Origin: Ganoderma boninense
Taxonomy: Eukaryota; Basidiomycota; Agaricomycetes; Polyporales; Polyporaceae
Length of the DNA: 64,000 nucleotides
Reading direction: 5' to 3'
Assembly: GCA_002900995.3 (NCBI GenBank)
Contig: CM035310.1
Location: forward strand, 1,972,138 to 2,036,137
Both the position numbers and the translations under genes were made by a program. Within the stretch, counting starts at the first letter, position 1. Each line of letters begins with the position of its first letter. Shown piece by piece: positions 60,726-64,000 of the stretch. The notes under the pieces were generated by a model. That model worked only from the letters and a program-made list of their open reading frames with translations, searched no databases and had not been told where the DNA came from.

Positions 60726-62425
60726 TCATGTTGCATCATGATCACTCGGAAGGAGGAAACTGTCGAAGTGCCACTCGACTTGACTAATGTCCGATGGCCA
60801 GCGATATCGGCCTGAGAGCAAGCTCGGGTCGCGGATATTGAGCATGAGGCGGGTGATGAGCGAGCTTGCGATCCTGGCATGAAGGAGAATAAGCTTCAAT
60901 CGACACACTGTGGAAGACTGGTCACTTACACGTTTGTGGCAGTCACAGTAATTCCCGTGTAGACGGACTGTAGGAGCGTGGTGCGTTAGAAGAAGTTACG
61001 TCGCGTTCAATATAACCTATAGGGAACACACCTGTGCAAGCTGTATGTACAGATGTAAGTACAGGGCTCCGGCAATAGTCGCCAAGAACACTAGCACTCA
61101 CCAGGCAGCTCGATATATTTGACAGATGGCATACGAAGAGGGCGCTGTGATTAGATTCCTCACGGTCAGCCAAACATAAGAGATCTGATCTATGTTCGTA
61201 TCGCATACACGAAGTAGAAAGACCCTAGGGAGTCTGAAATAAGCCGGCTACACATTTGAGAAGGACAACATATCCGGGACTTACCATCTCGAAGAAATAA
61301 AGTAAGCAGACTTCCGCGGCACTTGGACGCGATTGGGGCAACTCGAGCCAATGTGAGCGCGAATACGGCCAAGTCGAACGCTAAGGCGATGCCCCATATT
61401 ACTGCGAGGTCTAGGATGGTCAATTAGTCACAGTCCACAGACGAAGGTAGAGTTTAGTCCATGGTGACATGCACTTACAACGACCCCTAAAAGGCGGACT
61501 CAGTGAGCAACGTAGATGAGAGGAATCCAGTAAATGCGGACGTACTGGGTCTCAGATAAGGAAAAGTCGCATCCGATACTTGACAAGTCCATGCTTGAGT
61601 ACGTGTAATTCACAGCGGGCTGTTTCCACGCCTGTGCAAACGACCACTGTCAAGGCGTGTTAGTTTCAAACCGGAGCCGGACATTATATGACTTACACCA
61701 CTTATAGTGATTCCAGCAATGCAAAATGCGATTAGGAACAGCACCATCGAGCGACGGTCTTGATACAGTGCGTGTATGCGGAAAATTTGAAGTCCTGAAG
61801 CGCATGTAGTATGTCAGAATGCGCCTGTAGTCGACCACGTGGCACTACATCTTCACTTACCCGCAACGATCACCTGGGTAACTCCGGCCAGAATTTGATG
61901 ATACATGCGCAATTTATCGCATCTAGGTAAAGCGAAGTCCAGTTCAAGTTGATCATGCTTCTGCCCAGCCAGTGCACGTTGATGATAAACCTGGTACTTA
62001 CACCTGAATGCAATTTACGTTAGATAGGGACGGAGCATGTCAGAAGAACGACTCAACAGATTGATTGTGAGCTTGGTAGAACTGGTATATGATTGGAATG
62101 TGCCCGAATAGCGACATGTATCGATTTAGGTAGAAGACGAACGGCGCCCACGAAAACCGTGTCTTCCAGAAACGTTCCACCTCCGTGCCGAAGGTAATCG
62201 CGTAGTCCCAGTACAATATAGCTATGCCATGTCAGAATAAGGATATCTCGTAACCTTGAAGACATAAAATGAAGGGAGAGGGCTCACTGAAAGTTGCAAC
62301 CGAGGCGATGCGGACGATGTAGTTTGACTGTGCACTACTTGCGGCCTCAATGTTAACTACATAGCAACGCCGGCGATACTGAAAAACAAAGATTCACCTA
62401 GCAATCCCCCACACCTCATATTCAT
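60726..62425 (-). CDS. DUF6533-domain seven-helix membrane protein
   Basis: A minus-strand gene with many short introns. The DUF6533 signature is clear: ILYWDYAITFGTEVERFWKT, then RFSWAPFVFYLNRYMSLFGH and IPIIYQFYQAHNQSV. After several short exons comes LQIFRIHALYQDRRSMVLFL, followed by IAFCIAGITISG, the usual R-x-HALY-x-x-R-R motif and next helix. The C-terminal exon ends SLITRLMLNIRDPSLLSGRY and HFDSFLLPSDHDAT at 60726. These proteins are numerous in Agaricomycetes, predicted to be plasma-membrane receptors or transporters, with no established function. The start at 62425 (MNMRCGGLLVNIEAASSAQS) is the only ATG found that keeps the frame across the first intron, and is tentative. Confidence 0.8.
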
Positions 62426-63199
62426 TCAAACCGTTCATGGTTTGAAGGACAGGGCCCATGACCAGCATGTGCAGCGAAGTGCTGGAGCTAGCAGCCGGGC
62501 AGCGGAGGGTCGTCTCGTGGGTACTAGGTAGCAGTTGCTCTGTGATTGCCAGTGTCGTGTTAAGTACTGAAGGGTGGCTATGAAAACCTGGCTGTTCCTA
62601 ATGATACAGATGCATATGATTATTATGATGGATGGGATCTATGATACCGCCGCAGCCGAAAGATACCCACGGAGCTTCCTCGATCTGGTCGCAGCACAAG
62701 CATCAAACTTCCCCATGGAGAGAGATTTTTCAGTGTATACGACCGATTGAGGGGAAAGAGAATGAGGCAAATGGAATGCACTTTGCACGACCTTTCTCTG
62801 TGTGCATATGCGGCTCGAGGTGGCAGCTCCACTAGTACTGGTTGAGAACGCATGTGCCGAACGAGCAGTTGATCCGACTGCAAAGTTAGCACGAAGAACC
62901 ACACTAGATAGTGAGGGAACGTACATGGACGGTTCTACAGATAGAACAGCCTTGGAAAATGACTGACTGGATGCCCACTCGGCTAGCCACAGTCCTGAGC
63001 CCGATGTTCTCACAGGATTCTAGTTACGACGCGGACATTGAGAATCACCGTGTTAAAGCACTGAGATACGATACTTTGAGATTGGGACATGGGTTTCAGC
63101 ATCGCAAATCTTGGAAGCTGCGCTGAAAGGATCAGTCACAAACACAGCAGAAGGTAGCATATAGGAACTAACCTCGCCGGAGAATGCAAGTTCATCGCC
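62426..63199. other. Intergenic or weak coding potential on minus
   Basis: The minus strand has a good intron-like segment (donor GTACGTTCC near 62,925, acceptor CTTTGCAG near 62,880) next to a Ser-rich frame ending at 62,639. No domain is recognised and no start can be fixed, so no gene is called. Confidence 0.3.
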
Positions 63200-64000
63200 G
63201 CCGGATGCTGGGCGGCTGGTGTTCCGAGTCAGATGCCAGTGACCACATTGACTGTTTTCCGTCCGTTGAACTCATTTCGATCAGTCTCTTTGACTACGAG
63301 CTTGGAACAAGACGAACTTCGTGGATATTGAGCATGGTCGGTCTGAAAGAGGGCGTCGACTCGGAGTAGAACGGCCCAGGACTGTTCGGGGTCTCAGCGG
63401 AAAGACGGGCCGGGTGTCGCCGACTACTATTTGACACTATTTGGCGCCTCTGTTGGCGGGCGCCTTCTACTTAACTTAAACTTGGTGAACGCGACGCTCC
63501 GCGCGCCAAAACCGATTCCACGATAAAGCTAAATACATATAGGTGTTCTACGGGTTGAGTGTTGAGCATCTCTGTGGCACGACCTGAGGCGTCTACCGCC
63601 GAGCAGTTCTATCCATCCACTATTGCAAGTAGTTTATTTTCGAAGTCCAATAGCGGCAACACGGATACTGAGTGAGAACACGACCTACCATGACGGGCAT
63701 GTCGGCGAACACCGTGTTCAGAATGTACGGTTTATGACAGATAGACTGCACGCCGGAGAGAATAACACCATGAAGTCGTGCGATCTGTGCAACCAACTCG
63801 CAGCATGCTCGCAAACGCTGCGAGCAACATGCTCACGGAGAGCGAGCACACATAGACTGTCTCTCGTGCAACAATGCATACCCGTGCGTCGAGTTTGTGA
63901 AACTGACCACACACTGAGTTCACCGGCGCCCTGCCCAAATAAGCAAAAATTGAAGCACGAGAACTGTCAGACTGACCTTCAGGGAGACACGGCGAACTAG
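63200..64000 (-). pseudogene. Degenerate second DUF6533-like copy, cut by the right edge
   Basis: On the minus strand the segment HGYALLHERQSM near 63,880 echoes IHALYQDRRSMV of the intact DUF6533 gene. In a neighbouring frame a hydrophobic run VYVCSLSVSMLLAAFASMLR matches the following helix. Near 63,335 the DNA ATGCTCAATATCCACGA matches the intact gene's ATGCTCAATATCCGCGA (MLNIRD), the C-terminal region. Frame changes and stops separate these, so the copy looks dead or is affected by indels. The 5' part would lie beyond the window. Confidence 0.35.

Overview
This window is nuclear DNA from a filamentous basidiomycete fungus (Agaricomycetes; a polypore-like wood-rotter is the likeliest guess). 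The basis is gene structure and content: genes packed on both strands, many 50-80 bp GT..AG introns, TATA boxes about 90-120 bp upstream of start codons with pyrimidine-rich leaders, and lineage-typical families (DUF6533 seven-helix proteins, RTA1-like proteins, F-box/LRR arrays, a gpd gene with a 5-nt micro-exon). Nothing prokaryotic, viral or CRISPR-like was seen.

Layout, left to right. 1-9.4 kb: a small four-helix membrane protein (1.8-2.6 kb) and an RTA1-family seven-helix protein (3.6-5.2 kb), then about 4 kb with no convincing gene. 9.4-14.4 kb: two GH18 chitinase-like secreted enzymes in opposite orientation flanking an Ish1/Msc1-type stress protein. 15.5-19.2 kb: divergent UBP6 (proteasomal deubiquitinase) and BAP31/Yet3 (ER membrane protein) genes. 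19.4-20.4 kb: a tRNA-Trp(CCA) gene on the minus strand split by a 944-bp non-autonomous hAT-type transposon with a perfect 8-bp target-site duplication. 21.2-27.5 kb: an unknown gene, a frameshifted GNAT acetyltransferase, a coiled-coil protein and DCN1 (cullin neddylation). 28-37.3 kb: an F-box/LRR cluster with two tandem paralogues, two degenerate copies and one distinct F-box gene, interrupted by a PEP-hydrolase-type TIM-barrel gene. 37.7-52.8 kb: four minus-strand genes in a row: a METTL14/Kar4-like MT-A70 protein, an ERCC6L2-like SNF2 helicase, an oxysterol-binding protein and cytosolic leucyl-tRNA synthetase. 52.8-55.2 kb is gene-poor and holds strong GC palindromes. 55.2-64 kb: an FLVCR/SLC49-like MFS transporter, GAPDH, and a DUF6533 membrane protein with a degenerate second copy at the right edge.

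Two points cut across the window. First, several otherwise well-conserved genes (GAPDH twice, GNAT twice, the PEP-hydrolase gene, UBP6, METTL14-like) carry apparent one-base indels, mostly an extra C or G in a C/G run. This looks more like uncorrected assembly error than seven independent gene deaths, and it limits every downstream protein model. Second, apart from F-box, GH18 and DUF6533 duplications, the genes are mostly independent housekeeping functions and do not form a pathway cluster. The most unusual locus is the transposon-split tRNA gene.
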